A stretch of DNA of 64,000 nucleotides from Hymenobacter guriensis (GCF_015773195.1 NZ_JADWYK010000007.1:62001-126000); one strand, 5' to 3'. Positions 42,743 through 52,242 are shown, numbered from the stretch's first letter. Notes: generated by a model not told the origin, from the sequence alone. Translations and numbers: made by a program.

Positions 42743-43744
42743 TTAAAACCCCACCAACAAGCTGAACTGCGTCCATTTATGGGAGCGGGCTCCTTCGAAT
42801 TCCGGAGAAATCCAGCTGGCGGAGGTTTCCAGCCTCACGCCGGCGTAGCCCAGGCCGAGCGTGCCGGTGCCCAGGGCCACTGTGCGGCTGATAGCTTGAG
42901 CAGGCAACGCGTAGGGGTTGTCGCGGCGGAGCAAGCCGCCCTGCAGGGTAGCGTCGTAGCCCACGGCGCGGCCTTCCAAGCGCATTTCTGTGTAGAGTTG
43001 CACGCGGCGCTGGCCGGATCGACTGGCGCGGCTGGTCACACCCAGATTCGCGAAATAAGGATCAAGCAACCCCACGCGCAGGCGAGCATCGGCGGAGGCG
43101 TAGGTGCGCAGGGAGCTGAGGCTAGCCGTGGCCCCGCCAATCAGCTCCACGGCCCGGCCCACACGGGCAAGTTGTCCTTCGAGTCGTCCCGAGTAGCCTA
43201 GTATCAGGTCATTCTGAATCTGGTAGTCCCAGCCCCGGGGAGTGGGGGCACCCAGCCATTCGTGCAGCTTGGTTTGAAACCCTTTGGCTCCAGCAGCTGG
43301 CCCAATGACGCCGAGCTGCAGCCCCATAGTCAGGCGCAGGCGCTGGGTTGGCTGGTTGAGGATGCGAAAGAAATCGGCGTAGAGGTAGGCAGCATAGGGC
43401 CGGTCACCTACCCGAATGAAGGCATCCTGAATGCGCAGCGGCGTGAATCCATCATAGTGCACCCGCACACCAAAATACTCAGTGCCCTTGGCCGGCCCCA
43501 GGCGCAGCAGGTGGTGGGTGGGCAGCCAGGCCAGGGCGGGGTGCACCACCGTGCCCGTCATGCCCTGGGTGAAGTAGTAGTCGGTGCGGAAGTAGGCGTC
43601 GTTGGCAAAGGTGTAGCCAATGAGACGTTCGGGACTGAGGAAGGCGGAGCCGGGAGAGGCGGTGGCCACCTGGGCAGCCGCGCCCACTGGCAGCAGGCCC
43701 AGTAGCCCGCTTATTACGGCCCAGCGAAGTCGGTAATGTAGCAT
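42743..43744 (-). CDS. LpxR-like lipid A 3'-O-deacylase (DUF2219)
   Basis: A 333-residue outer membrane beta-barrel with a signal peptide (ending GAAAQ). The family motifs FANDAYFRTDYYFTQG near the N-terminus and VGDRPYAAYLYADFF contain the Asn, Asp, Thr and Tyr residues that form the LpxR active site. LpxR removes the 3'-acyloxyacyl group from lipid A and can modify immune detection or outer membrane properties. The gene is single, convergent with the EamA gene. Whether it acts on lipid A in this organism is inferred from family membership. Confidence 0.82.
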   Translation of the reverse strand: MLHYRLRWAVISGLLGLLPVGAAAQVATASPGSAFLSPERLIGYTFANDAYFRTDYYFTQGMTGTVVHPALAWLPTHHLLRLGPAKGTEYFGVRVHYDGFTPLRIQDAFIRVGDRPYAAYLYADFFRILNQPTQRLRLTMGLQLGVIGPAAGAKGFQTKLHEWLGAPTPRGWDYQIQNDLILGYSGRLEGQLARVGRAVELIGGATASLSSLRTYASADARLRVGLLDPYFANLGVTSRASRSGQRRVQLYTEMRLEGRAVGYDATLQGGLLRRDNPYALPAQAISRTVALGTGTLGLGYAGVRLETSASWISPEFEGARSHKWTQFSLLVGF

Positions 43745-43856
43745 CAGGAACTACATACGCAGGGTTGCGGCCGGCCGGGTTTGGCACTTTGGCTAGGCAG
43801 AATGCCCGCTGGCCTAAATAGCTACGCATTAGGCGCTTCCGAAACCCGGACAGACT

Positions 43857-44453
43857 TTAAAGCGGCGCATCGTGCAGGTACGGCCATTCATGGAAGCGGG
43901 GTGGCAGGGCCAGGCGCCTGGGGTGAGCCAGCAGGTACTGCCGGACGCGACTGAGCTCGGCCGCATCGAGTACCGGCAGGTGGTGAAAACCCGTCTGCCA
44001 GAAGTCGGCTTCGGATGGGAGCTGGCCGCGCAGCAGGCGGCGGGCCTGGGTGGCGGTGCGCTGGTGCAGCAGCTCCACGGCTTTGTAGAGGGAAAGGCCC
44101 GCGCTGGCCGGCAGATGCAGCACTGCGTGCAGGTGGTTGGGCAGCAGTACGAAGCACGGCACCCGCAGCCCCTGCTCCTCCAGCATCAGCAGCTCCCCGG
44201 CTACCATTTCGGCCAGCTTTTCCTTTTCCAGGTACGCCCCGCCCACCGTGGCCGCGTCGAGCAGGGCATCGAAGTCGGCGAAGAAACGCTTGTCGGCGCG
44301 GCGGTGCAGGGCCTGGGCTTCTTCGGGCGAGGAAGCTTGCCGGGCCGCTTCCTGAGCCGACACGCGACGGGCGTGCAGTTCCCGGCCAGCCCGCCCGGGA
44401 ACCGAGCCCGCCAGGCGGAGAGTAAGCAGCAGGGTTTCGCCGGGAGGTAGCAT
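43857..44453 (-). CDS. REP-associated tyrosine transposase (Y1, RAYT-like)
   Basis: A 198-residue protein of the Y1 transposase (IS200-like) superfamily, RAYT branch. The HUH pair is NHLH (H107, H109) in VLLPNHLHAVLHL, and the candidate nucleophile is Y173 in RQYLLAHPRRLAL; DFWQTGFHHLPV matches the conserved second block. RAYTs are single-copy genes linked to the spread of REP palindromes rather than moving themselves. It starts right after the large helicase gene, which holds a REP-like palindrome in frame. The ATG at 44453 was chosen; the frame continues upstream into the repeat and helicase. Confidence 0.82.
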   Translation of the reverse strand: MLPPGETLLLTLRLAGSVPGRAGRELHARRVSAQEAARQASSPEEAQALHRRADKRFFADFDALLDAATVGGAYLEKEKLAEMVAGELLMLEEQGLRVPCFVLLPNHLHAVLHLPASAGLSLYKAVELLHQRTATQARRLLRGQLPSEADFWQTGFHHLPVLDAAELSRVRQYLLAHPRRLALPPRFHEWPYLHDAPL

Positions 44454-44456
44454 AGG

Positions 44457-44507
44457 TTTCAGACCGCAGAGGACGCGGAGGTTAGCGCGGAGGGCGCGGA
44501 GCTGTTC
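44457..44507 (-). repeat. GCGGAGG-word tandem repeat between the helicase and RAYT genes
   Basis: ACCGCAGAGGACGCGGAGG, TTAGCGCGGAGGGCGCGGAG (44463-44502) contains four degenerate units of about 10-11 bp. It fills the spacer between the helicase stop (44510) and the RAYT start (44453). Confidence 0.6.
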
Positions 44508-44509
44508 TA

Positions 44510-47500
44510 TCAGTCGGCTGGCTTCAGTATCCCGTTGACTTCCACCAGCTCGCCCCGCGCCAGTAGGTCCGCTACTATGGGTTCCAGCTGCTGGCGCATG
44601 TCGTCGCTGAGGCGGGCAAAGCCCAGCAGGCGCACGGCCGGCAGAAACACCGCCTCGCGGGGCAGGGCAAAGCTTTGCGCTACCACGGTGCGCAGGGCCA
44701 GGGCCAGCTCCTCCGGCGCCACGAAGGCGAGCTTGCGGGAAATGGCCGGCAGCTGGCTTCGGTCGCGCAGGGGCGGCGTCTGCATGGCAGGGGTCCACAG
44801 AAAGTCACCTTCCTGGCGTAGGTGGCGCAGGTTTTTCGCCAGTAAAGCGGCTTCGCGGCCCGCTTTGCGGATGCGGGCGCCCACCTGGCTGGCGCCGCTG
44901 GCATTGGCCAGGCGCCGGGTGGCTTCTTCGATATGCACCGGGCTTTCTATCTGCACCACCTGGCTGAGCCAGCCCGCCAACTGCCCCAGGCTATACTGAT
45001 GCAGCTCCTGCCGCCGGATGGCATCGGGCAACAACGCTACCTGGTAAAGCACTACGGGCGGATTGACATTGGCTTCTGCGGGCTCTTCGCGCTCCAGCGC
45101 GGCGGGTTCGGGCAACGGCTCATCATTCGGCCCGTCGGGCTCATCCAGGGCGGCCAGGCGGCGGGCTTCCTCAATGGCCTGCACGGCCCGCTCGGTTTCC
45201 CGAGCCGGGTTGCGGAACCAGTCGGTGCTCCAGATGCGGTGGAGGCGCCAGCCCACGGCCTCCAGTACCTGCTGGCGCAGCCGGTCCCGGTCGCGGGCCG
45301 AGCGGGCGGAGTGGTACATGGCCCCGTCGCACTCGATGCCCAGCACGTAACGCCCCGGCTGCTCGGGGTCCACCACGGCCAGATCGATGAAGAAGCCCTG
45401 GGAGCCGATCTGCGGGCGCAGCTGGTAGCCCCGGGCCGTGAGGGCGCGGTGCACCGCTTCTTCGAAGGGCGACTCCATTTCGCGGCCGGTTTCCTCGTTC
45501 TGGTTCAGGCGGCCGTGCTGGGCGAAGTTCAGGAAGGTTTTGAGCGCGGCCACGCCCCGGGCGCGGGTCCGGCTCAGGTCCAGATCATCGGCGGTGAGGT
45601 TGGTGAAGACTTCGCAGCGCTGCCGGGCCCGGGTGATGAGCACGTTGAGGCGCCGCTCCCCGCCTTCCCCGTTCAGCGGCCCAAAGCTCATCGAGAGGTA
45701 GCCCTCCCTGGTGCGCCCGTAGCCGATGCTGATCAGAATCACGTCCCGCTCGTCGCCCTGCACGTTTTCCAGGTTCTTAATGAAGAAGGGCTCGTGGCGG
45801 TGCGCGGCGAAGAAAGCCTCGGTTTCGGGGTGCTGGCGGCGCAGCACTTCCAGCGCGTCCTGAATGGCCTGGCGCTGCACGGTGCTGAAGGCCACCACGC
45901 CCAGCGTGAGCCGGGGCGTGGTGCGGGCGTGGTGCAGCACGGCTGCGGCCACCGCCTGCGCCTCCCGCGGGTTGGTGCGCGTGGTACCCCGCTCGTAGTA
46001 GGTTTCGGGCAGGTGATGGTAGACCAAGCCCAGCTGGCCCTGCCCGCCAGGGCTAGGGAAAATCACCAGCTTGTCTTCGTAAAACAGGTGGTTGGAAGCC
46101 GCAATCAGGGACTGGTGCAGGGAGCGGTAGTGCCAGCGCAGCATCCGCTCGGGCATCTGACGGGCCTTGCACAGCTCCAGGATGCTCTGTATGTCGGCCG
46201 TTACGTTTTCCTCGTCGGCGGCCTCGCCGGTACCGGTCAAAGAGTCGAAGAAGGATGTGGGCGGCAGCTGCTTGGAGTCGCCCACCACCACCAGCTTTTT
46301 GCCCCGGGCAATGGCCCCCAGCGCATCCACCGGTTTCACCTGCGAGGCTTCATCGAACACCACCAGGTCGAACTCCACCGCGCCGGGCGGCAGGAAGCTG
46401 GCCACCGACAGCGGCGACATCATAAACACCGGCTTGATGGCCTGCACCGCCCGGCCGGCCTTCTGCATGAGCTGGCGAATGGGCAGGTGGCGGGTTTTCT
46501 TGGCGAATTCGTTTTTGAGGATGGCCATCTGCCCGCCGGCCGTGGGCAGCTGCGGGTTGGGCAGGCTCTCGTGGTGCCGCGTCATGGCGCGGGCGCGGTT
46601 GTGCAGCAGGCTGGCGCGGTCGGCGGCGCGGAAGCGGGCGGCGGTTTCCTCGTGGCTGGCGCGCTCAAACTGCCGTAGCGCTGGGTGCTGCTCGTAGGCC
46701 TGTTTCTGCAAAAACTCCAGCCAGGTCTGGCGCACGGCGGCCCGCAGGTGCTGCCCCGCATCGGGCCAGGCTTCGGCCAGCACTAGCAGTTCGGGCCGGT
46801 GCTCGGCCTGGGCCGCGGCGGCTACGTTGTTCCATTCCGTGGCCAGGTGCAGCTCGGGCAGGTGAGCCTGCCAGGCGGCCAGCACGGCGCTCTGCTCTTT
46901 GAACGGCTGAAACTGCAGCCGGCCTTCCGGACCGAAACGCCGGACCTCGTTCAGGCGCAGCGCCTCCACCACCGCCTGCACGGCCGTGCGGTGCTCGGAC
47001 AGCGCCGCTTCCAGGCCAGCCAGCAGCTTGCTCAGTTCGTCGGGCATTGTGGCGAAGCCGGGCTGCTCGGCTGTAGCGCCGTTATGGCCTTGGGTGCCGC
47101 TCCGGCTTGCCAGGTAGCTGAGCAGAGCGGCAGGCAGCTCGCCCCGCTGAATGCGCTGGTGGGTGAGGGTAAGGTAGTCGGTGGTGCGGCGCAGGACTGG
47201 CCAGTCGGAGCGCAGCTCCTGCCAGCCGGAGCCGAATAGCCGTTGGCCGAGGCTGCGGGCGTCGGCCACAGCCTGGGCGTGGCGGCCGGCGTCGTGCACC
47301 GCGTCGATGGCGGCGACCAGGGTGGCGGGCTCGGCGGGCAGTACCGTGCGCCACAGGCTTTGCAGGCGTTTGCGGGCCCGGCGGAAGTCGCCGCTCAGCA
47401 ATTTCCACCATTTGTCGCCGTACGCCAGCACCGCCGCACGCTCAGTCAGCAGCTGCTGTTGCCAGGCTTCGGGCAGCAGCAGGGCGTCGTATTGCTGATG

Positions 47501-49393
47501 CAGGGCATTGTGCTCGGCCCCGGCCTGCAGAATTTCGTGCAGCTGACTGGCTTGCTGCGCCCAGGCTGCATCGGCCATGGCCACGCCGGCCAGGGCCGGG
47601 GCCAGCTGCGCGTGACGGGCGGCGGGCAGCAGGGCCTCGGCGGCAGCGCGGGCAGCCGGCACCGGGAGCTGCAGGTGCAGGGCCAGGGCTTCGGCCTGCT
47701 GCTGCAGCGCGGCTACGGCTGCGGCGGCCCGCTGCAGGTGCCGGGTTAGCTGGTCCTGGTCGGCGGGCAGCAGCACGGTCAGCTCGCTGCCCCAGAAGCG
47801 CAGCTGCTTGGGGGCGCCGGTTTTGAGCAACGTGGCCTGCAGGCGGGCCGCCAGGTCTTCGGCGTGGGCAGCATCGGCATCGGTCCACTCCGGCAGCCCG
47901 CTGAACGGAACGCGCGCCAGCTCTGCCCCGCCCTGCTCGGTGCGCAGGCGCAGCAGCTCGCCGGTCACCTGCTGGGCGGTGCGGCGGCTGCGACCAATGG
48001 GCGCATTCACGGCCAGGGCGTAGTCGTTGAGGGCGAGGCGGTAGCGCGGCAGCTGATCGGTCTGGTCCTGCACGGCCGCAACGGCAGCGGGCCGACCGAG
48101 GGCCAGCGTGGCCCTCAGCTCGTCGTGCAGGCTTTTCTTGTTGGCTTTGTGGCTGTGCAGCTCCAGGCAGGCCACGCCCAGCCCCAGCGCATCGAGGCGG
48201 CGCTTGACTACTTCTAGGGCGGCCATTTTCTCGGCCACGAACAGCACTTTCTTGCCCGCCCCGATAGCCTCGGCCAGCAGGTTGGCAATGGTCTGCGACT
48301 TACCGGTGCCGGGCGGGCCCTGGATGACGAGGTTGCGCCCCTCCTGCACGGCCAGCAAAGCCAGCAGCTGTGAGGAGTCGGCATCGAGCACCTGGTGCAG
48401 CTCGTGAGCCGGGCTTTCGGTGTCCAGAAACGCCTGCTCGCCCACGCTCGGCGCGGTATCGTCGAAGCCGGTTTCGTGGTCGAGCAAAGCCCGAATGGCC
48501 GGGTGCTCCAGCAGCATGGACGTACCCTCAGCCGTGGCAGGCCAGGTGGCCGGGTCCAGGTCACGGTAGAGCAGCAGCTTGCTGAAAGAGAAGAAACCCA
48601 GCGCAATGGCATCGGCCTCCACGCTCCAGCGGCTGCGGCCACCCAGGGCCGCCTGCACGGCCGCAAAGTAGTCGGGTAGCGGCTGGATGTCAAAGTCGGG
48701 CAAAGGCAGCAGGATGCCGAAGTCGGCTTTCAGGCGGGCCTGCAGGCTAAGGTTGCCTTCCACCTCGGCCCCGGAGTAGGTAAGCTTAAACCGCTCGGCT
48801 ACCGCGCCGCGCTCCAGCACCACGGGCACCAGCACCAGCGGGGCCTGACGGGGCTCTGGGCTGCTTTCCGCATCGTACCAGTTGAGCTGCCCCAGCGCCA
48901 GGTAGAGGACGTTGACGCCGGTTTCTTCCAGGCTGGTGCGGGCTGTGTAGTAGGTGTTGAGCAGCCGGCTTTCCAGCTTGTCCACCGGCTCATCGGTTTG
49001 CAGCTTGTTGTCGGTGAGGGCCTCACCCCCCCGGCCCCCCTCTCCCGTGGAGAGGGGGGAGCCTGACATCAGCAACGGGGTGGGGCTGCTTCGCTCGCGC
49101 TGCGCGGCCCCACCGGCGGTTACTGGTTCTGTGACTTCGGGCGGAGCGGTTTTGGCGCTGGTAGGTGGGGCGGCGACTGGTAACTTAGGCTTCTCCGGCG
49201 CAGAGGCGGCGAAGTACATGGTTTTTCCTTGTCGCACCAGCAGATCGAATACCGGCGCCGACTGCTCCCGCACCACCTTTACACCCCGCGCCGGGGAGGG
49301 CCGAAAGTTGAGCAGGGGGTTGCGCAGGCCTAGATCGAGCAGTTCCTGGCGCGAGGCTTCGAGGCGGGCGGCTAGCGTAGCATCACCGGGCAT
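44510..49393 (-). CDS. DUF4011/SF1 helicase with C-terminal PD-(D/E)XK-type nuclease and DUF3320
   Basis: A 1627-residue protein. An N-terminal DUF4011 domain (LDLGLRNPLLNFRP from about 17) precedes a Upf1-like SF1 helicase with Walker A GPPGTGKSQT (about 358) and Walker B VVFDEASQ (about 1010), then SIGYGRT and NVLITRARQRCEVFT. A Vsr/MTES_1575-like nuclease follows (FIDLAVVDPE, GIECDGAMYHS near 1354, RLHRIWSTDWF), and DUF3320 (VVLYQVALLP, about 1446-1510). Related proteins occur as stand-alone candidate defence or repair enzymes. Residues about 101-125 are encoded by a REP-like palindrome in frame. The RAYT gene is downstream. Confidence 0.85.
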   Translation of the reverse strand: MPGDATLAARLEASRQELLDLGLRNPLLNFRPSPARGVKVVREQSAPVFDLLVRQGKTMYFAASAPEKPKLPVAAPPTSAKTAPPEVTEPVTAGGAAQRERSSPTPLLMSGSPLSTGEGGRGGEALTDNKLQTDEPVDKLESRLLNTYYTARTSLEETGVNVLYLALGQLNWYDAESSPEPRQAPLVLVPVVLERGAVAERFKLTYSGAEVEGNLSLQARLKADFGILLPLPDFDIQPLPDYFAAVQAALGGRSRWSVEADAIALGFFSFSKLLLYRDLDPATWPATAEGTSMLLEHPAIRALLDHETGFDDTAPSVGEQAFLDTESPAHELHQVLDADSSQLLALLAVQEGRNLVIQGPPGTGKSQTIANLLAEAIGAGKKVLFVAEKMAALEVVKRRLDALGLGVACLELHSHKANKKSLHDELRATLALGRPAAVAAVQDQTDQLPRYRLALNDYALAVNAPIGRSRRTAQQVTGELLRLRTEQGGAELARVPFSGLPEWTDADAAHAEDLAARLQATLLKTGAPKQLRFWGSELTVLLPADQDQLTRHLQRAAAAVAALQQQAEALALHLQLPVPAARAAAEALLPAARHAQLAPALAGVAMADAAWAQQASQLHEILQAGAEHNALHQQYDALLLPEAWQQQLLTERAAVLAYGDKWWKLLSGDFRRARKRLQSLWRTVLPAEPATLVAAIDAVHDAGRHAQAVADARSLGQRLFGSGWQELRSDWPVLRRTTDYLTLTHQRIQRGELPAALLSYLASRSGTQGHNGATAEQPGFATMPDELSKLLAGLEAALSEHRTAVQAVVEALRLNEVRRFGPEGRLQFQPFKEQSAVLAAWQAHLPELHLATEWNNVAAAAQAEHRPELLVLAEAWPDAGQHLRAAVRQTWLEFLQKQAYEQHPALRQFERASHEETAARFRAADRASLLHNRARAMTRHHESLPNPQLPTAGGQMAILKNEFAKKTRHLPIRQLMQKAGRAVQAIKPVFMMSPLSVASFLPPGAVEFDLVVFDEASQVKPVDALGAIARGKKLVVVGDSKQLPPTSFFDSLTGTGEAADEENVTADIQSILELCKARQMPERMLRWHYRSLHQSLIAASNHLFYEDKLVIFPSPGGQGQLGLVYHHLPETYYERGTTRTNPREAQAVAAAVLHHARTTPRLTLGVVAFSTVQRQAIQDALEVLRRQHPETEAFFAAHRHEPFFIKNLENVQGDERDVILISIGYGRTREGYLSMSFGPLNGEGGERRLNVLITRARQRCEVFTNLTADDLDLSRTRARGVAALKTFLNFAQHGRLNQNEETGREMESPFEEAVHRALTARGYQLRPQIGSQGFFIDLAVVDPEQPGRYVLGIECDGAMYHSARSARDRDRLRQQVLEAVGWRLHRIWSTDWFRNPARETERAVQAIEEARRLAALDEPDGPNDEPLPEPAALEREEPAEANVNPPVVLYQVALLPDAIRRQELHQYSLGQLAGWLSQVVQIESPVHIEEATRRLANASGASQVGARIRKAGREAALLAKNLRHLRQEGDFLWTPAMQTPPLRDRSQLPAISRKLAFVAPEELALALRTVVAQSFALPREAVFLPAVRLLGFARLSDDMRQQLEPIVADLLARGELVEVNGILKPAD
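49021..49087. repeat. REP-like palindrome inside the helicase gene
   Basis: CCCCCCTCT (49035-49043) pairs with AGAGGGGGG (49051-49059) around CCCGTGG. Outer CCTCACCCC (49021-49029) pairs with GGGGTGGGG (49077-49085) with one wobble. Together they form a long interrupted hairpin of the REP type, read in frame as SPTPLLMSGSPLSTGEGG and neighbouring residues. Confidence 0.85.
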
Positions 49394-49438
49394 AGTACAT
49401 CAGGATAAATACTAAGTGAAGTAGGTGCCAAACGCAGC

Positions 49439-49469
49439 AAACCCGCCACCTGCAACAGCTGACGGGTTT
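49439..49469 (-). terminator. Weak terminator of the APC permease gene
   Basis: AAACCCG and CGGGTTT with inner partial pairing (CAGCTG) lie just after the permease stop at 49496. The stem is short and no long T run follows. Confidence 0.4.
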
Positions 49470-49495
49470 GGGAAAGTTAACCAGAGCGGTCGGGC

Positions 49496-51274
49496 TTAGC
49501 CAGCCGCCGGGCGGTTTTTCAGCCCCAGCTTCGAATGCTTGAACCCGTAGTTGAAGTACAAAGCCAGCCCGATAATCAGCCAGCCGAAGAAGAGCAGCCA
49601 GTTGTTGATACCCAGCTGCGTCATCAGGTAGAGGTTGGTGAGCAAGCCCAAGGTGGGCAGCAAGCTCAGCTTCTTGCGGAACGACAGCCAGGCCAGCCCG
49701 AGGCAGAACAGGATGAAGACCAGCATGGGAATGTAGTGGCGGAACTCCTCGTAGCCCCCGTCGCCGCGCACGGCGCTGCCGAACGCGCGCAGGCCGTCCT
49801 GGTTGTAGGCAAACAGCAGCCCCAACCCGATGAGCATGATGAGCGGCACCAAGAACTGCCCGTTGATGTAGGGTACCTTGAAGCGGGCATCGGAGCGGCC
49901 GTAGGGGTCGATAATGAGGATGCCGCCGCACACCAGCGCAAAGGCAAACAGGGTACCGATGCTGGTCAGGTCAATCACCAGATCCATGTTCAGCAACATA
50001 GCCGGCACGCCCACGAAAAAGCCCGTAACGATGGTGCTGAACGAGGGCGTCTGGAAGCGCGGGTGCACCCTGGCAAACACCGGGGGCAGCAGTCCGTCCC
50101 GGCTCATGGTCATCCAGATGCGGGGCTGCCCGATCTGGAACACCAGCAGCACCGAGGCCATGGCGAAGATGGCACTAACCGCTACCACGCCGGCCAGCCA
50201 GTTGAGACCCACTTTCTGAAACACAAACGCCAGCGGGTCGCCCACGCCCAGCTCCGTGTAGCTCACCATACCTGTGAGTACCAGCGTGATGATAACGTAA
50301 AGGACAGTGCAGATAATGAGGGCGTAAATCATGGCCCGGGGCAGGTCGCGCTGCGGGTTCTTGCACTCCTCAGCCGTAGTGCTGATGGCGTCGAAGCCGA
50401 TGTAGGCAAAGAACACCGCCGATACGCCCTTGAGCACTCCCCCCACGCCGTTGGGCGCAAATGGGCTCCAGTTGGCCGGATTCACGTAGAACACGCCTAC
50501 CCCGATGACGGTAGCCACCACAATGAGCTTGAGCAGCACCAGCAGGTTGGAAGCGTTTTTGGATTCCTTGATGCCGATGTACACCACGGCCGTAATCAGC
50601 AGAGTGATAAGGCCGGCGGGCAGGTCGATAACCAAACGTAGGCCGCCGGGCAGCTCGGGGGCCGTGCTCCAGGCGCGGTAGCCCACCATCTGCGCCGACT
50701 CGGCGGCGGGCAGCGCCTTGCCGGCTTGCATCAACGCCAGCACCTCGTTGTAGTATTTGTGGGCACTCTGCATGCCCATCGTGAGCCAGACGGGCACCTG
50801 TACGCCTATTCCCGAGAGCAGCCCGGTAAAATAGTCGCTCCAGGATATGGCCACCACGATGTTGCCGACGGCATATTCCATGATCAAGGCCCAGCCGATA
50901 ATCCAGGCGGCCAGCTCCCCGAAGGAGGCGTAGGCGTAGGTATACGCCGAGCCTGAAACGGGAATAGTGGCCGCAAACTGCGCGTAGCACAAAGCCGAAA
51001 ACGCGCAGGCAATAGCGGTGAACACAAACAGCAAAGACACGGCCGGGCCGCCGTCGTGGGAGGCGTTGCCGATGGTGCTGAAGATGCCCGCGCCAATAAC
51101 GGCGGCAATGCCGAGGGAGGTCAGGTCGCGCACGGTGAGGTGGCGGGCCAGGCTATGCTGGCCGGGGTGAGTGCCGTGCAGGTCCGTATCGGCCGGCGGG
51201 CTAACGAGCAGATCCGTCAGGGATTTGCGGCGGAACAGGCCGCTGATACGCGAGGGAGGAAGCGGAGTAGACAA
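49496..51274 (-). CDS. APC-family amino acid permease
   Basis: A 592-residue permease with about fourteen hydrophobic segments, closest in style to cationic amino acid transporters. LTVRDLTSLGIAAVIGAGIF opens the first helix with its unwound GxG, FSALCYAQFAATIPVSGSAYTYAY follows, and FFAYIGFDAISTTAEECKNP is the classic CAT motif. No ATG lies before the first helix. TTG at 51274, preceded by a TATCTTTTG-like -7 sequence at 51320-51328, gives the usual N-terminus GLFRRKSL; the longer frame to 51463 would overlap the divergent gene. Confidence 0.82.
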   Translation of the reverse strand: MSTPLPPSRISGLFRRKSLTDLLVSPPADTDLHGTHPGQHSLARHLTVRDLTSLGIAAVIGAGIFSTIGNASHDGGPAVSLLFVFTAIACAFSALCYAQFAATIPVSGSAYTYAYASFGELAAWIIGWALIMEYAVGNIVVAISWSDYFTGLLSGIGVQVPVWLTMGMQSAHKYYNEVLALMQAGKALPAAESAQMVGYRAWSTAPELPGGLRLVIDLPAGLITLLITAVVYIGIKESKNASNLLVLLKLIVVATVIGVGVFYVNPANWSPFAPNGVGGVLKGVSAVFFAYIGFDAISTTAEECKNPQRDLPRAMIYALIICTVLYVIITLVLTGMVSYTELGVGDPLAFVFQKVGLNWLAGVVAVSAIFAMASVLLVFQIGQPRIWMTMSRDGLLPPVFARVHPRFQTPSFSTIVTGFFVGVPAMLLNMDLVIDLTSIGTLFAFALVCGGILIIDPYGRSDARFKVPYINGQFLVPLIMLIGLGLLFAYNQDGLRAFGSAVRGDGGYEEFRHYIPMLVFILFCLGLAWLSFRKKLSLLPTLGLLTNLYLMTQLGINNWLLFFGWLIIGLALYFNYGFKHSKLGLKNRPAAG

Positions 51275-51462
51275 TGTGGGTGCAGGGGCTGGGAGAGAGG
51301 GTACGGGAATTTCAGGCCCAAAAGATAGAGAATAATGCGGCGGGGCACGGTATTCAGCCCCTGCCGGCGAGCAGGCAGCCGCTTTTTCCAAGGGAATAAT
51401 AGGGTGCTCGTGTGGAATCCGGCCCGCGGGCGCATCAACAAAGAAACCTAGTCTCACCACCA

Positions 51463-52242
51463 ATGCCGGCCCGCCCTACCCTCACCGTACCTCAGCCCTG
51501 CCACGAAAGCTGGTTGGCCATGACGCCCGCTACCCAGGGCCGCTACTGCGGCGCCTGCAGCAAAGTCGTGGTCGACTTCACCCGCATGAGCGACGCGGAG
51601 CTACTGGGTTTTCTACACCGGCAGCCCGCTACCAGCTGCGGCCGGTTCACTTCGCAGCAGCTCAACCGCCCGTTGGTAGTGCCAGCAGCGCACAAGCCGT
51701 GGCGCCGCTGGCTGACGGCAGTAGCGTTGGCGCTAGGGCTGAGTGAGGTGGTAGCAAGTACCGCACGGGCACAGGCGCCAGTTTCACAGCTGGGGCAGCA
51801 GCCCGAGCCGGAGGGTGCTCATGGGAAGTCTCGTCCCTCGGATTCTAGTGATAAAGCTTTTAAAAAAGTAAAGTCTACGCTGTATGGCCGTGTTGTTGAT
51901 CAGGAAACGGGCCAGGGTATCAGCGGTGTAATTGTGATGCTTGATGACAATACCGCGGGAGCCCAAACGGCCGCTGATGGCTCATTTACAATTAGCGTGG
52001 AAGCTTTAGGAACGCAGAAGGGCAAGACCACGCTTCGATTTTCTTCGGCCGATTACGAAAGCGCAGAACGGCCCGTTCGATTGGTACCGGGGAAGACGCA
52101 TGTGTCAGTTATAAAGCTAAAGTCTCGCTATACAGGGATGATACTTGGAGGTATTGGGCTACTTCAACCGGTTAGCCGGCCAACTGCCTATCAGCTATTT
52201 CGCATCAAACTGGAAGTTCTGCGGCAGACGTTCCTTACTTAA
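51463..52242 (+). CDS. Tandem paralogue 1: Cys-rich N-terminus, helix, CarboxypepD_reg-like domain
   Basis: A 259-residue protein. The first 75 residues form a compact Cys-containing unit (PQPCHESWLAMTP, RYCGACSKVVVDFTRMSDAE, TSCGRF, QLNRPLVV) with four to five cysteines, possibly zinc-binding. One hydrophobic helix follows (about 85-105), then a beta-rich region starting LYGRVVDQETGQGISGV with the pattern of CarboxypepD_reg-like domains. First of three adjacent paralogues (52250, 53006). Function is unknown. The ATG at 51463 gives the same MPxxP start as its neighbours. Confidence 0.75.
   Translation: MPARPTLTVPQPCHESWLAMTPATQGRYCGACSKVVVDFTRMSDAELLGFLHRQPATSCGRFTSQQLNRPLVVPAAHKPWRRWLTAVALALGLSEVVASTARAQAPVSQLGQQPEPEGAHGKSRPSDSSDKAFKKVKSTLYGRVVDQETGQGISGVIVMLDDNTAGAQTAADGSFTISVEALGTQKGKTTLRFSSADYESAERPVRLVPGKTHVSVIKLKSRYTGMILGGIGLLQPVSRPTAYQLFRIKLEVLRQTFLT

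Noticed and set aside
44933-46678. 581-residue plus-strand open frame opposite the helicase
   Set aside because: It lies wholly antisense to a gene with clear domains and has a composition typical of the complement of GC-rich coding DNA (His/Gln/Arg rich).
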